From Enterocloster asparagiformis (GTDB lineage Bacteria; Bacillota; Clostridia; Lachnospirales; Lachnospiraceae), in assembly GCA_018380885.1 (NCBI GenBank), contig JAGZSY010000034.1:1-58340 (forward strand): 58,340 bases of DNA, given 5' to 3'. The position numbers were made by a program, and so were the translations under genes. The notes under the pieces are model-generated. The model worked only from the letters and a program-made list of their open reading frames with translations, had not been told where the DNA came from and did no database searches. Positions 17,580 through 25,293 of the stretch are shown piece by piece (the first letter of the stretch is position 1; every line of letters begins with the position of its first letter).

Positions 17580-19079
17580 ATGAGCAAAGCATATGAGGAA
17601 TTTAAAACGCATCTGGACCGGGCCATGGCGTTAAAAACGGCGATGACCCTGTTCGAGTGGGACAACGAGACCCTGGCGCCCAAGGAGGCGGGGGAGCTGA
17701 CCAGCAATGTGATCGGAACGCTGTCCGGGGAGTATTTCCAGGCGGTTACAGGCGAGCGGATGAAAGCGCTGGTGAAGGAATTAAAGGGGGATAAAAGCCT
17801 GGACGAGGTGCAGGCCGCCAATGTGCGGGAGATTGCGGATGAGCTGGAGCAGCTGGACTGCATTCCCCAGAACGAGTACGAGGATAACGCCAGGCTGGTG
17901 GCAAAGGCCACGGCCGTGTGGTCCAGGGCCAAGCAGAACAATGATTTTGAGAGCTTTGCCCCCACGCTGCAGAAGGTGATCGACTACCAGAAAAAATTTG
18001 CCGGTTACAGGGCCAAGGACGGGCAGAAGCTCTACGACGTGATGCTTGACACCTATGAGAAGGGCTTTAATATGGAAAATCTGGACCGCTTCTTCGGCAT
18101 TTTGAAGGATGAGCTGGTGCCGTTTCTGAAGAAGGTGAAGGAGAGCAAAAAGACCATTGACGACGGCTTCCTGACCGGCGATTACCCGGAGGAAAAGCAG
18201 GAAAAGCTGGGGCGTTTCCTGGCGGAGTACGTGGGCTTTGACTTTGACAAGGGCGTGATGGCGGTCAGCGCCCACCCCTTTACCACCAACCTGCACAACA
18301 AGGACGTGCGCATCACAACCCATTACACGGATAGGGTGGACAGTTCCCTGTTCTCCGTGATCCACGAGGCCGGCCACGGCATCTACGAGCTGGGAATCAG
18401 GGACGATTTAACCCTGACGCCCGTGGGCCAGGGCGCCAGCATGGGTATGCACGAGTCCCAGTCGCGTTTCTTCGAAAATATCATCGGCCGCAGCCCTGCA
18501 TTCTGGATTCCTATATATGGAAAAATCCAGGAAATGTTTCCGGATCAGCTGGGAGACGTCAGCCTGGACCAGTTTGTGGAGGCTGTGAACAAGGTGGAGC
18601 CGGGCCTGATCCGCACCGAGGCCGACGAGCTGACCTACAGCCTGCACGTGCTGATCCGCTATGAGATCGAGAAACAGCTGATCGAGGAGAATCTGGATGT
18701 GGAGAAGCTGCCTGAGCTTTGGGCAGACAAATACGAGGAATACCTGGGGATCCGCCCTGAGAACGCGGCCCAGGGCGTGCTGCAGGACATCCACTGGTCC
18801 CAGGGTTCCTTCGGCTACTTCCCGTCCTACGCGCTGGGCAGCGCCTTCGGCGCCCAGATTTACTACCACATGAAACAGGAGATGGATTTCGAGGGCCTGC
18901 TGCAGGATGGAAAGGTGGATGTGATCCGCGAGTACCTGCGGGAAAATATCCACCAGTACGGTAAGCTCAAGGACAGCCGGAAGATTCTGCGGGACGTGAC
19001 AGGGGAGGATTTCGACCCCAAATACTATGTGCAATATTTAAAGGAAAAATATGGAAAACTCTACCGGGTAGAGGCGTAG
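17580..19079 (+). CDS. carboxypeptidase M32 (thermostable carboxypeptidase 1 family)
   Basis: Cytoplasmic zinc metallocarboxypeptidase, 499 residues, the usual size for family M32. The zinc motif HEAGH is at residues 262-266, followed by GHGIYELG and, further on, GMHESQSRFFENIIGR, which supplies the third zinc ligand. It opens MSKAYEEFKTHLDRAMAL. The ATG at 17580 is chosen because AGAAGGGA precedes it. It removes C-terminal residues from peptides. It seems to be a single-gene unit bounded by hairpins at both ends. Confidence 0.95.
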   Translation: MSKAYEEFKTHLDRAMALKTAMTLFEWDNETLAPKEAGELTSNVIGTLSGEYFQAVTGERMKALVKELKGDKSLDEVQAANVREIADELEQLDCIPQNEYEDNARLVAKATAVWSRAKQNNDFESFAPTLQKVIDYQKKFAGYRAKDGQKLYDVMLDTYEKGFNMENLDRFFGILKDELVPFLKKVKESKKTIDDGFLTGDYPEEKQEKLGRFLAEYVGFDFDKGVMAVSAHPFTTNLHNKDVRITTHYTDRVDSSLFSVIHEAGHGIYELGIRDDLTLTPVGQGASMGMHESQSRFFENIIGRSPAFWIPIYGKIQEMFPDQLGDVSLDQFVEAVNKVEPGLIRTEADELTYSLHVLIRYEIEKQLIEENLDVEKLPELWADKYEEYLGIRPENAAQGVLQDIHWSQGSFGYFPSYALGSAFGAQIYYHMKQEMDFEGLLQDGKVDVIREYLRENIHQYGKLKDSRKILRDVTGEDFDPKYYVQYLKEKYGKLYRVEA

Positions 19080-19110
19080 CGCCTCAGGCCAGGAGAGAAA
19101 ATGGACAGTC

Positions 19111-19145
19111 TGCCGTCCCGCGGAGGAAACTCCGGCGGGGCGGCA
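19111..19145 (+). terminator. terminator of the carboxypeptidase gene
   Basis: Arms TGCCGTCCCGC and GCGGGGCGGCA pair with one G-U, with an inner GGAG/CTCC, followed by TTTTG. The T-run is short. Confidence 0.6.
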
Positions 19146-19224
19146 TTTTGTATATCCGGTTATGAGAGCCTTGGAGGGCCTCCAAGCTTCCCGCCGATCC
19201 GCCCTTCTGCGCGGCGGCCCTTAA

Positions 19225-19253
19225 GAATATCGCCCTGTGGCGGCACATATACT
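19225..19253 (+). promoter_or_regulatory. candidate SigE-dependent promoter of spoIID
   Basis: GAATATC and CATATACT separated by 14 bases resemble the mother-cell SigE consensus (GHATA-type -35, CATACAHT-type -10). spoIID is a SigE target in Bacillus and clostridia. The start codon lies about 165 bases further on, a rather long leader. Confidence 0.45.
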
Positions 19254-19418
19254 ATAGCGTAAGTGCCTGCGCGATGCTGTTATCAGCGGCAGAGGGGATG
19301 AGGAAAAGCCGTCCGCATGCCGCGCCGGCAGCGGATATCAGGCGCGTTATGGGCAGGGACCTGGGCCGCGCTGTGCTGCGGCGGGGCAAAGACCAGGCGG
19401 GAAGGGAGATGAGCGGAA

Positions 19419-20381
19419 GTGAACAAGCGGATCATAGTGGGGGTGCTGACAGGGCTGATGGTCCCTTATCTGACCACCCTGGCCTGGACAGGCACGATCC
19501 ACGGGGAGGAGCTGCGCCACGAGCAGCAGGCCGGGGCCGTGGGAAAGCGGCGTATTTTGCTGGATCGCGGCGGCGCGGGCTATTACATGGACGTGGAGGA
19601 GTATCTGCCGGGCGTGTTGGCGAGGCAGATGCCTGCGGACTATGAGCCGGAGGCGCTGCGGGCCCAGGCCATAGTGGCCAGAACCTACATATATAAGCAG
19701 ATGGGAGGCGTGCCCGGGGACGGGGCGGTGAGGGAGGTGCCGGAATCGGCCCTGGATCTGGACTGCATGGAGACGGCTCAGATGAAAGCCCTCTGGGGCA
19801 GCGCTCAGTTCCCGGCCATCTATGAGAAGCTGGAGGCTGCGGTGCGGTCCACGGCGGGGATCACCGCAACCTTTGACGGGCAGTACATTGACGCCATGTT
19901 CTGCCGTGCCGCGGCGGGCAGGACAAGGGCCGGGGACGAGGGGCATCCCTATCTCCAGCCGGTGGACTGTCCTGGAGACGTGGAGGCGGACGGCTATCTG
20001 CAAATGCTCACCTTCACTAAGGACGAGTTCGCCGGAAAAATAAGCGCAGCGCCCGCCGGGGATTCCGGGGCCCGCCCGGTGGAGCCGGATCAGATTCCCG
20101 GTTCAGTGCAGATCGTATCCAGGGACGAAGCCGGCTATGTGACGGCGCTGCAAATCGGCGGCCACGACTTCAGCGGCGAGGAGGTCCAGTACGCCCTGGG
20201 CCTGCAGTCCTCCTGCTTTGCGCTGGAGCCCTATGAGGACGGCGTGCGCGCCGTTGTCAAGGGAATCGGGCACGGCTACGGCCTCAGCCAGGCGGGGGCC
20301 AACGCCCGGGCCAGGGAGGGCTGGAAGGCCGAAGATATTCTCACTTATTTTTATAAAAATGTTGATCTGATATCGGAATAG
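19419..20381 (+). CDS. spoIID: stage II sporulation protein D (SpoIID/LytB domain)
   Basis: Peptidoglycan lytic transglycosylase-type protein of forespore engulfment, 320 residues, starting at a GTG with GGGAGATGAG upstream. N-terminal membrane anchor (residues 4-24), then the SpoIID domain: DVEEYLPGVLARQMPADYEP, ALRAQAIVARTYIY, FCRAAAGRTRAG and the closing GIGHGYGLSQAGANARAREG. The residue at the usual catalytic Glu of the xxEMP motif is Gln70 here. spoIIQ follows at 21871, as in other clostridia, but with a chromate transporter pair inserted between. Confidence 0.92.
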   Translation: MNKRIIVGVLTGLMVPYLTTLAWTGTIHGEELRHEQQAGAVGKRRILLDRGGAGYYMDVEEYLPGVLARQMPADYEPEALRAQAIVARTYIYKQMGGVPGDGAVREVPESALDLDCMETAQMKALWGSAQFPAIYEKLEAAVRSTAGITATFDGQYIDAMFCRAAAGRTRAGDEGHPYLQPVDCPGDVEADGYLQMLTFTKDEFAGKISAAPAGDSGARPVEPDQIPGSVQIVSRDEAGYVTALQIGGHDFSGEEVQYALGLQSSCFALEPYEDGVRAVVKGIGHGYGLSQAGANARAREGWKAEDILTYFYKNVDLISE

Positions 20382-20424
20382 AAATATCAGGGTCGATTTC
20401 CCCGAGCGGCCTTTTTCGGCCGTC

Positions 20425-20967
20425 TCACATGCCATAAGCCAGCATCCCCATACAAGCCGACAGGACGATCAGCGTAATCGGAGAGATTTTCTTCCTCAGT
20501 ATTGGCTTGGAGCCAAACATTGTGATGGACAAAATAACGGTAAGGATTGCCGCGCGAATGTCCGCCACAGCGTGATTGGCTGTCATATAGACACCGGTGG
20601 CAAGAATGATTCCGATGATGCAGGGCTTTACTCCCCGGAGAACAGCCTGCACATATTTGTTTTTCAACGCATTTTTCAAAAGTGCCATCACCAGCAAAAT
20701 GATGGCGAAAGACGGGAGAATGACTGCGGCCGTGGCGATGGCGGCGCCGGGCAATCCGCCCTGGCTGCTGCCTATATAGGTGGCAAGATTGACCATAATG
20801 GGGCCTGGCGTGCTTTCGCTGACGGCGATCATATAGGTTAATGTGTCGTCAGTCATCCAGCCGTATGATGAGACTACATCCCGAATGAGCGGGATCGCCC
20901 CGTAAGCGCCGCCGAAGGCAAAGCAGCCCACACGGAGAAAGCCCAAAAATAAATCCAGGTAAATCAT
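20425..20967 (-). CDS. chromate transporter, half-size ChrA subunit (second of pair)
   Basis: 180 residues, six or so hydrophobic segments, one CHR domain. Typical motifs: FLRVGCFAFGGAYGAIPLI at the start and AVSESTPGPIMVNLATYIG. Its ATG at 20967 overlaps the stop of the upstream half-size gene by four bases, so the two are coupled and probably form a heterodimer, as in short-chain ChrA pairs. It runs opposite to spoIID and spoIIQ, between them. The actual anion is unknown; many CHR proteins in anaerobes are untested. Confidence 0.92.
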   Translation of the reverse strand: MIYLDLFLGFLRVGCFAFGGAYGAIPLIRDVVSSYGWMTDDTLTYMIAVSESTPGPIMVNLATYIGSSQGGLPGAAIATAAVILPSFAIILLVMALLKNALKNKYVQAVLRGVKPCIIGIILATGVYMTANHAVADIRAAILTVILSITMFGSKPILRKKISPITLIVLSACMGMLAYGM

Positions 20968-21542
20968 GTTCTCCCACCGCCCTTTTGCTCTGGCGCGCCA
21001 TTCAGGCAGAAGATCGCAAGGCTGATAATTGCTGCTGTAAGCATGAGCGCAATGGACGAGAAGCTCCATGAAAATATATTGATGAGCAGCATAGCCGCAA
21101 AGGAGCAGAGCATAATCGCTCTCGGTAAAATTTTCTTGTTCATTTTCCTGATCATGTTGACCGCGGCATCCAGAATCAAGAGACCCACCGCAATTTTGAT
21201 GCCTTTGAAAGCATTTGCAATCACAGCAATCTCAAGGAAATGATCCAAAAACATAGAAATCGTATAGATGATCAAAAAGGATGGCAGCACAATCCCCAAG
21301 GTGGCAAAAAGTGATCCGCGAAATCCGGCTTGTTTGTAACCCACGAAGGTTGCGCAGTTGATGGCTATGGGACCGGGGGTGGACTCCGCAATGACCGTTA
21401 TGTTCATCATTTCATCGAGGGTGATCCACCCTTTTTTCTCCACGCAGCTGTTTTCAATCAGTGAGATCATGGCGTAGCCGCCGCCGAAGGTAAACAGACC
21501 GATCTTGGCAAAGGTCAGGAAAAGGTCGACAAAAATATTCAT
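20964..21542 (-). CDS. chromate transporter, half-size ChrA subunit (first of pair)
   Basis: 192 residues, single CHR domain with LTFAKIGLFTFGGGYAMISL and VIAESTPGPIAINCATFVGY. Its ATG overlaps by four bases with the stop of a 45-codon open frame upstream and its stop overlaps the next half-size gene. Lower GC content than the flanking spo genes is apparent by eye and fits acquisition by transfer, together with the relic of a spoIID tail at 21783-21830. Confidence 0.92.
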   Translation of the reverse strand: MNIFVDLFLTFAKIGLFTFGGGYAMISLIENSCVEKKGWITLDEMMNITVIAESTPGPIAINCATFVGYKQAGFRGSLFATLGIVLPSFLIIYTISMFLDHFLEIAVIANAFKGIKIAVGLLILDAAVNMIRKMNKKILPRAIMLCSFAAMLLINIFSWSFSSIALMLTAAIISLAIFCLNGAPEQKGGGRT

Positions 21543-21676
21543 GCCTGCCGCTCCTTTCGGGGGGTTCGCCGGCAGACCGGCGTATTTCCGTCAAAAACAG
21601 CGGATTGCTCCCGGGCCGCCGTAAATAGCGCGGCAAGTTCATTGCTCATTGCTTTTAAAACAGGGGTCGTATCCAT
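21539..21676 (-). CDS. possible 45-residue leader ORF of the chromate transporter operon
   Basis: ATG at 21676 with GAGGTG upstream; the product starts MDTTPVLKAMSNEL and ends RKERQA. Its TGA overlaps the ATG of the first half-size ChrA (ATGA), the same arrangement as between the two transporter genes. No family is recognised. It may be a coupling peptide or the decayed end of a longer gene. Confidence 0.4.
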   Translation of the reverse strand: MDTTPVLKAMSNELAALFTAAREQSAVFDGNTPVCRRTPRKERQA

Positions 21677-21782
21677 CGTAGCACCTCTTTTGATTTAGTT
21701 GATACTTATTATATAACAGAAGCTTGTTTAAGTCACTATTTTCAGTCGCTGCTCCCCTGCCTGCGTTCAGCGCGGCAAGGGT

Positions 21783-21830
21783 TATCACAAAATTTTAAAA
21801 TATGAAAATATTGATCTGATTGCTGAATAA
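21783..21830 (+). pseudogene. relic of a spoIID 3' end
   Basis: The frame reads YHKILKYENIDLIAE then stop, resembling the true SpoIID ending ILTYFYKNVDLISE then stop at 20381. It lies 40 bases before spoIIQ, where the end of spoIID would be expected if the chromate genes were absent. Best explained as the original or a foreign spoIID tail left after insertion or recombination. Confidence 0.55.
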
Positions 21831-21870
21831 GAACCCTCGGTTTGGTAAGAATAGTACCGAGGTGATAAAC

Positions 21871-22629
21871 GTGAGAGACAAAATAAACCAGATGTTCAAG
21901 GATAAGCTGTTTCTTGTCATGCTAGTGTTGGGCCTGCTGACTATAGTAGCCGCAGCAGGAGTGTTTACCGTTCAAAGAGGAAATGGGAAAGAGACCAGCC
22001 CGTACCTGGAAATTCCGGGACCGGACACCATCGCCCAGGAGGGGAACCAGGGAAATACCCAGGTGGCAGGCGCATCAGATGCAGCGCCTGTGGAGGAGAC
22101 AAAAGAGGAGGCTGTAGCTTCCGCAAAGAAGGAAACGCCCGCAGGCAATGCGGGGGACGATCTGGCCGCGGAGGCCGGAGCAGGGAAGGAAGCCGCCAGG
22201 CCGCTGGTCTTAAACTTTACGGACACCAGCAAGATGGCTTGGCCGGTGCGCGGAAACGTTCTGCTCGCTTACAGCATGGATCAGACCATCTATTTCCCCA
22301 CCCTGGACCAGTACAAATGTAATCCCGGTCTCGTGATCCAGTCCGATGTCAGCACCCCGGTAGCGGCTCCGGCCAACGCCAAGGTGATCGCAGTGGGCAG
22401 CAACGAGGAGATCGGAAACTTCGTCACGCTGGATTTGGGAAATGAGTACACCGCCATCTGCGGCCAGCTCAAAGAGGTCTGCGCAGTGGAGGGAGAGTAC
22501 CTGGAAGCCGGACAGACCCTGGGGTATGTGTCTGAGCCCACCAAGTATTATTCCGTGGAGGGAGTCAACGTATTCTTTGAATTGCAGCATCAGGGAAAGG
22601 CCGTGGACCCGCTGGATTACATGGAATAA
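21871..22629 (+). CDS. spoIIQ: SpoIIQ-like degenerate LytM/M23 protein
   Basis: 252 residues; forespore membrane protein of the engulfment/feeding-tube channel that pairs with SpoIIIAH. N-terminal MRDKINQMFKDKL and one membrane segment (about 13-32), an Ala/Glu-rich linker, then a LytM/peptidase_M23 fold (MAWPVRGNVLLAYS to the end). Expected zinc ligands are missing: GLVIQSD replaces the GxDxxxxxG type loop, and NVFFELQ replaces HLHFE, so it is a non-enzymatic form as in Bacillus. The GTG at 21871 is chosen because GAGGTGA precedes it; an ATT/TTG start upstream would overlap the spoIID relic. Confidence 0.85.
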   Translation: MRDKINQMFKDKLFLVMLVLGLLTIVAAAGVFTVQRGNGKETSPYLEIPGPDTIAQEGNQGNTQVAGASDAAPVEETKEEAVASAKKETPAGNAGDDLAAEAGAGKEAARPLVLNFTDTSKMAWPVRGNVLLAYSMDQTIYFPTLDQYKCNPGLVIQSDVSTPVAAPANAKVIAVGSNEEIGNFVTLDLGNEYTAICGQLKEVCAVEGEYLEAGQTLGYVSEPTKYYSVEGVNVFFELQHQGKAVDPLDYME

Positions 22630-22651
22630 AAAACAATGTACGCTTTGCCCT

Positions 22652-22684
22652 AAAATGCCGTCGGTGTGCAGCCGGCGGCATTTT
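22652..22684 (+). terminator. terminator of spoIIQ
   Basis: AAAATGCCGTCGG and CCGGCGGCATTTT arms with one G-U pair and a seven-base loop, ending in TTTTG. Confidence 0.75.
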
Positions 22685-22856
22685 GCCTGCGAAAAATGAG
22701 CCATTATGCGGCCTTCGGTGCCCTACCGCCAGGAGAGGAAATGTTTCCCTTTTAGACATCTTAAGAAATTTCAGATTTTTATAATAATTTGTTCACATCC
22801 GGTTCAGAGGACAGTAGTACACTGTATTAAGAACGAGGAGAAGAAGGAGTGACAAT

Positions 22857-23354
22857 ATGAATATATTATTTTTCCTGACTCCCAAAAGTGACGTGGCGTA
22901 CATAAGTGAAGATGATACGTTGAGACAGGCTTTGGAGAAGATGGAATACCACAAATATTCCGCAGTACCGATTGTGAGCCGCACCGGCCGGTACGTGGGG
23001 ACGCTGACGGAGGGCGATCTTTTGTGGGGCATCAAAAATCAGTTCAATCTGGATTTAAAGAGCGCGGAGAAGATTCCGGTTACCGCAATCAGGCGGCGTC
23101 TGGATAACCGCCCCGTGAAAGCGGACGCCAACATGGAGGACCTGATCGGCAAGGCGCTGAATCAGAATTTCGTCCCTGTGCTGGATGATCAGAAGTGCTT
23201 TATCGGGATCATTACCCGAAAGGATATCATCAAATATTTCTACCAGAAGTGCGAACGCCTTCAGGAGAATGCCCGCATCGCAGAACGGGATAAGAAGAAA
23301 ATGCTCCAGGGGGTTGTGAACAGCGGCAGGAGCGCGGAAACAGTGGTAATGTAG
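22857..23354 (+). CDS. CBS-pair domain protein
   Basis: 165 residues with two CBS domains and no other domain: DVAYISEDDTLRQALEKM, YSAVPIVSRTGRYVGTLTEG in the first and VPVLDDQKCFIGIITRKDII in the second, then a basic helical tail. CBS pairs bind adenine nucleotides or similar ligands and act as energy or ligand sensors. GAAGGAGTGAC precedes the ATG. A TATAAT at 22780-22785 may be part of its promoter, but no good -35 was found. It stands alone between two terminators; its target is unknown. Confidence 0.88.
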   Translation: MNILFFLTPKSDVAYISEDDTLRQALEKMEYHKYSAVPIVSRTGRYVGTLTEGDLLWGIKNQFNLDLKSAEKIPVTAIRRRLDNRPVKADANMEDLIGKALNQNFVPVLDDQKCFIGIITRKDIIKYFYQKCERLQENARIAERDKKKMLQGVVNSGRSAETVVM

Positions 23355-23370
23355 CAGAAGAAACGGATTA

Positions 23371-23408
23371 GGCTGTCAGGCTGAGAGATCAGGCTGGCGG
23401 CCTTTTTT
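23371..23408 (+). terminator. terminator of the CBS-domain gene
   Basis: GGCTGTCAG pairs with CTGGCGGCC through two G-U pairs, followed directly by TTTTTT. Confidence 0.7.
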
Positions 23409-23632
23409 AGTGGGAAAAATTGAAAACAGGGGCGGCTGGCAGCGGTTTTGGAGACAATACACCAAGGATTGGCGGGGCGGGGGGAGAAATGGCTGGCCAT
23501 ATGTAAAGGCAGAAAATGGATAAAATTGCGGAAGATGACGGATGCCCGGGAGATAAGCATGGTCGTTTTAGGCGTTTTTTCGGAAAAACCTGGATGGAAA
23601 CGAAGTTATACATTTCATATGGCGGGATTTTG

Positions 23633-23662
23633 TTGACAAATATGCATATGCATATCTATAAT
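23633..23662 (+). promoter_or_regulatory. consensus promoter with embedded palindromic operator, GntR operon
   Basis: TTGACA and TATAAT separated by 18 bases. The spacer region holds a perfect 16-bp palindrome, ATATGCATATGCATAT (23640-23655), exactly where bound repressor would block RNA polymerase. The GntR-fusion gene follows 51 bases after the -10, so autoregulation is likely. Confidence 0.85.
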
Positions 23663-23675
23663 AACCATAATGACT

Positions 23676-23687
23676 ATGCATATTCAT
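23676..23687 (+). promoter_or_regulatory. second half-conserved operator copy
   Basis: ATGCATATTCAT repeats most of the palindrome in the upstream promoter, just after the transcription start. It fits a second site for the GntR regulator. Confidence 0.55.
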
Positions 23688-23712
23688 TTCAATTCAGAAT
23701 GGAGGGTTTTCA

Positions 23713-25266
23713 ATGACTAAAAACAGCACTCCCAGGACGGTGTACACCCAGATTTTCCACAAGATATCCGAGGATATCGCCAACGGCGTCTACCAAAGGG
23801 GCGATATGATCCCCACCCAGAACGAACTGGCCGAGGCCTTCGGCGTCAGCCGGGTGACGGTGCGGGAAGCCATCAAGGAGTTGTGCCGCAGGGGAATACT
23901 GGAGACCATCAAGGGGCGCGGCACCTTTGTGCTCAAGAGTCCCCAGATGTTCGGCAGCACAGAGCGAAGCCACGGTTTATCCTCCTTAAAAAAATACGCC
24001 GGAGCCGGAATGGGGATCGGTTCCCGGGTGATCACCATCGAGGAGCTGTCAGCTGATGAAAAGCTCAGCAATATCTTCGGGGTGCCCCGCTACACGCCGT
24101 TGGTGCATATTGTCAGGGTGCGCCTGGCTGAAGGCCGGCCGGCCGGGTTTGACAATGCGTATCTGGTGAAGCGTTATGTGGGCAATATCGATTTTTACCA
24201 GGAGGACCTGGAGAACGGGTCTCTCTACAACTTGTTGAATACGAAGGCCAACATTTATTTTGATGTCATCGACGAAAAGTTCCGGGCTGTGGGCTGCCCG
24301 GACAATGTGGCCAGGCTTCTGGATATTCTGCCCGACGAGCCGGTGCTGAGCATCAAACGCACCTCCAGCGATCAGCTGGGACGGATTGTTGAGTACTGCG
24401 AAAACTACCAGCGGTCCGATATTTTCTATACGCACACTCAGTACAGCCGCAAGCAGCAGGACAGCGTGAGCACGCTAAGCTGCAACAAGATTATGGGCTG
24501 TATCTATGGAGCAGCCTTGGGGGATATGTTCGGCACCATGGCCAAGGCGGCCGGAGACCGGGAGCATTATCGGGAATTTTTGGAAAATACCTTGGATGAG
24601 AAACGGGGATTTGACAGCAGCCTGCTCTCAGGGGAGCCGGCAGGGGTGTCGGGGGAATTCGCCATGGCCTACTTTGTGGCCGAGGAGCTTTCAAAATGCC
24701 GGGAAGGGCTGAATAAGGGCAAAATATCAAACGCGCTGGTGACCTGGAATCAATACCCGGAATTTATGCGGGATGGCAAAGAATTTCCTGCGAAAGCGCT
24801 CATGACGCTGCCCGCCGGACTGACGAATCCAGGAAATGCCAGGAAGGCCAGGGAGTTTTACGCACAGATTTGTGAGGTGGTTTATCCTAAGGAGCAGGAC
24901 TTGGGCGAGAATATGGGGCTGGCCGATGCATTTGCCGAAGCCATGGCCGGAAATGACCGGTTGGAGGCGGTGCTGAGTGTAATGCGGGAGGCGGCCGGAC
25001 AGCTCACGCGGGAATATCCGCTGCTGACTGGGCTGTTAGAGCTGCTGGGGCAGAGGACGGAAGAATTTGCGGACATGATGGCTGAGGCGGCGTGGCTGGG
25101 ACGGGAGGTCAAAGGTCTGGCGATGCTGACCGGGGCCATCGCGGGGGCGGTATACGGAATGTATATTATTCCGCCCCAGTATGTGGATTTTGCCAACGAC
25201 CACTGTACGTTTAATCTGGAGAAGCTGCCGCACGATATTGCGGCCCGCTATTACAGCGGTTTATAG
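23713..25266 (+). CDS. GntR/UTRA regulator fused to an inactive ADP-ribosylglycohydrolase-like domain
   Basis: 517 residues. Residues 8-78 are a GntR winged helix (MIPTQNELAEAFGVSRVTVR, IKGRGTFVL). Residues about 95-240 are a UTRA ligand-binding domain of the HutC type. From about 257 a third domain opens with NKIMGCIYGAALGDMFG, the start motif of ADP-ribosylglycohydrolases, and ends with a helix like that of the active enzyme encoded two genes on. The metal-binding TDD is replaced by GVSGEF and the C-terminal DTDT by an EVKG stretch, so catalysis is not expected. HutC-type regulators normally stop near 240 residues. Probably a repressor whose extra domain senses an N-glycoside ligand (inference). 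Confidence 0.9.
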   Translation: MTKNSTPRTVYTQIFHKISEDIANGVYQRGDMIPTQNELAEAFGVSRVTVREAIKELCRRGILETIKGRGTFVLKSPQMFGSTERSHGLSSLKKYAGAGMGIGSRVITIEELSADEKLSNIFGVPRYTPLVHIVRVRLAEGRPAGFDNAYLVKRYVGNIDFYQEDLENGSLYNLLNTKANIYFDVIDEKFRAVGCPDNVARLLDILPDEPVLSIKRTSSDQLGRIVEYCENYQRSDIFYTHTQYSRKQQDSVSTLSCNKIMGCIYGAALGDMFGTMAKAAGDREHYREFLENTLDEKRGFDSSLLSGEPAGVSGEFAMAYFVAEELSKCREGLNKGKISNALVTWNQYPEFMRDGKEFPAKALMTLPAGLTNPGNARKAREFYAQICEVVYPKEQDLGENMGLADAFAEAMAGNDRLEAVLSVMREAAGQLTREYPLLTGLLELLGQRTEEFADMMAEAAWLGREVKGLAMLTGAIAGAVYGMYIIPPQYVDFANDHCTFNLEKLPHDIAARYYSGL

Positions 25267-25293
25267 TGATGGAAAAAGAAATGGGGGAGAGCT

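Larger units (their letters stand above)
19080..19418. other. interval between carboxypeptidase and spoIID
   Basis: No gene is supported in these 339 bases. It holds a terminator-like hairpin (19111-19145) and a SigE-like promoter (19225-19253). The open frame from 19274 overlaps spoIID in another frame and has no family features. Confidence 0.5.

Noticed and set aside
19274..19645. Separate small gene upstream of spoIID
   Set aside because: The frame overlaps spoIID in another frame, has no family features and no clear ribosome site.
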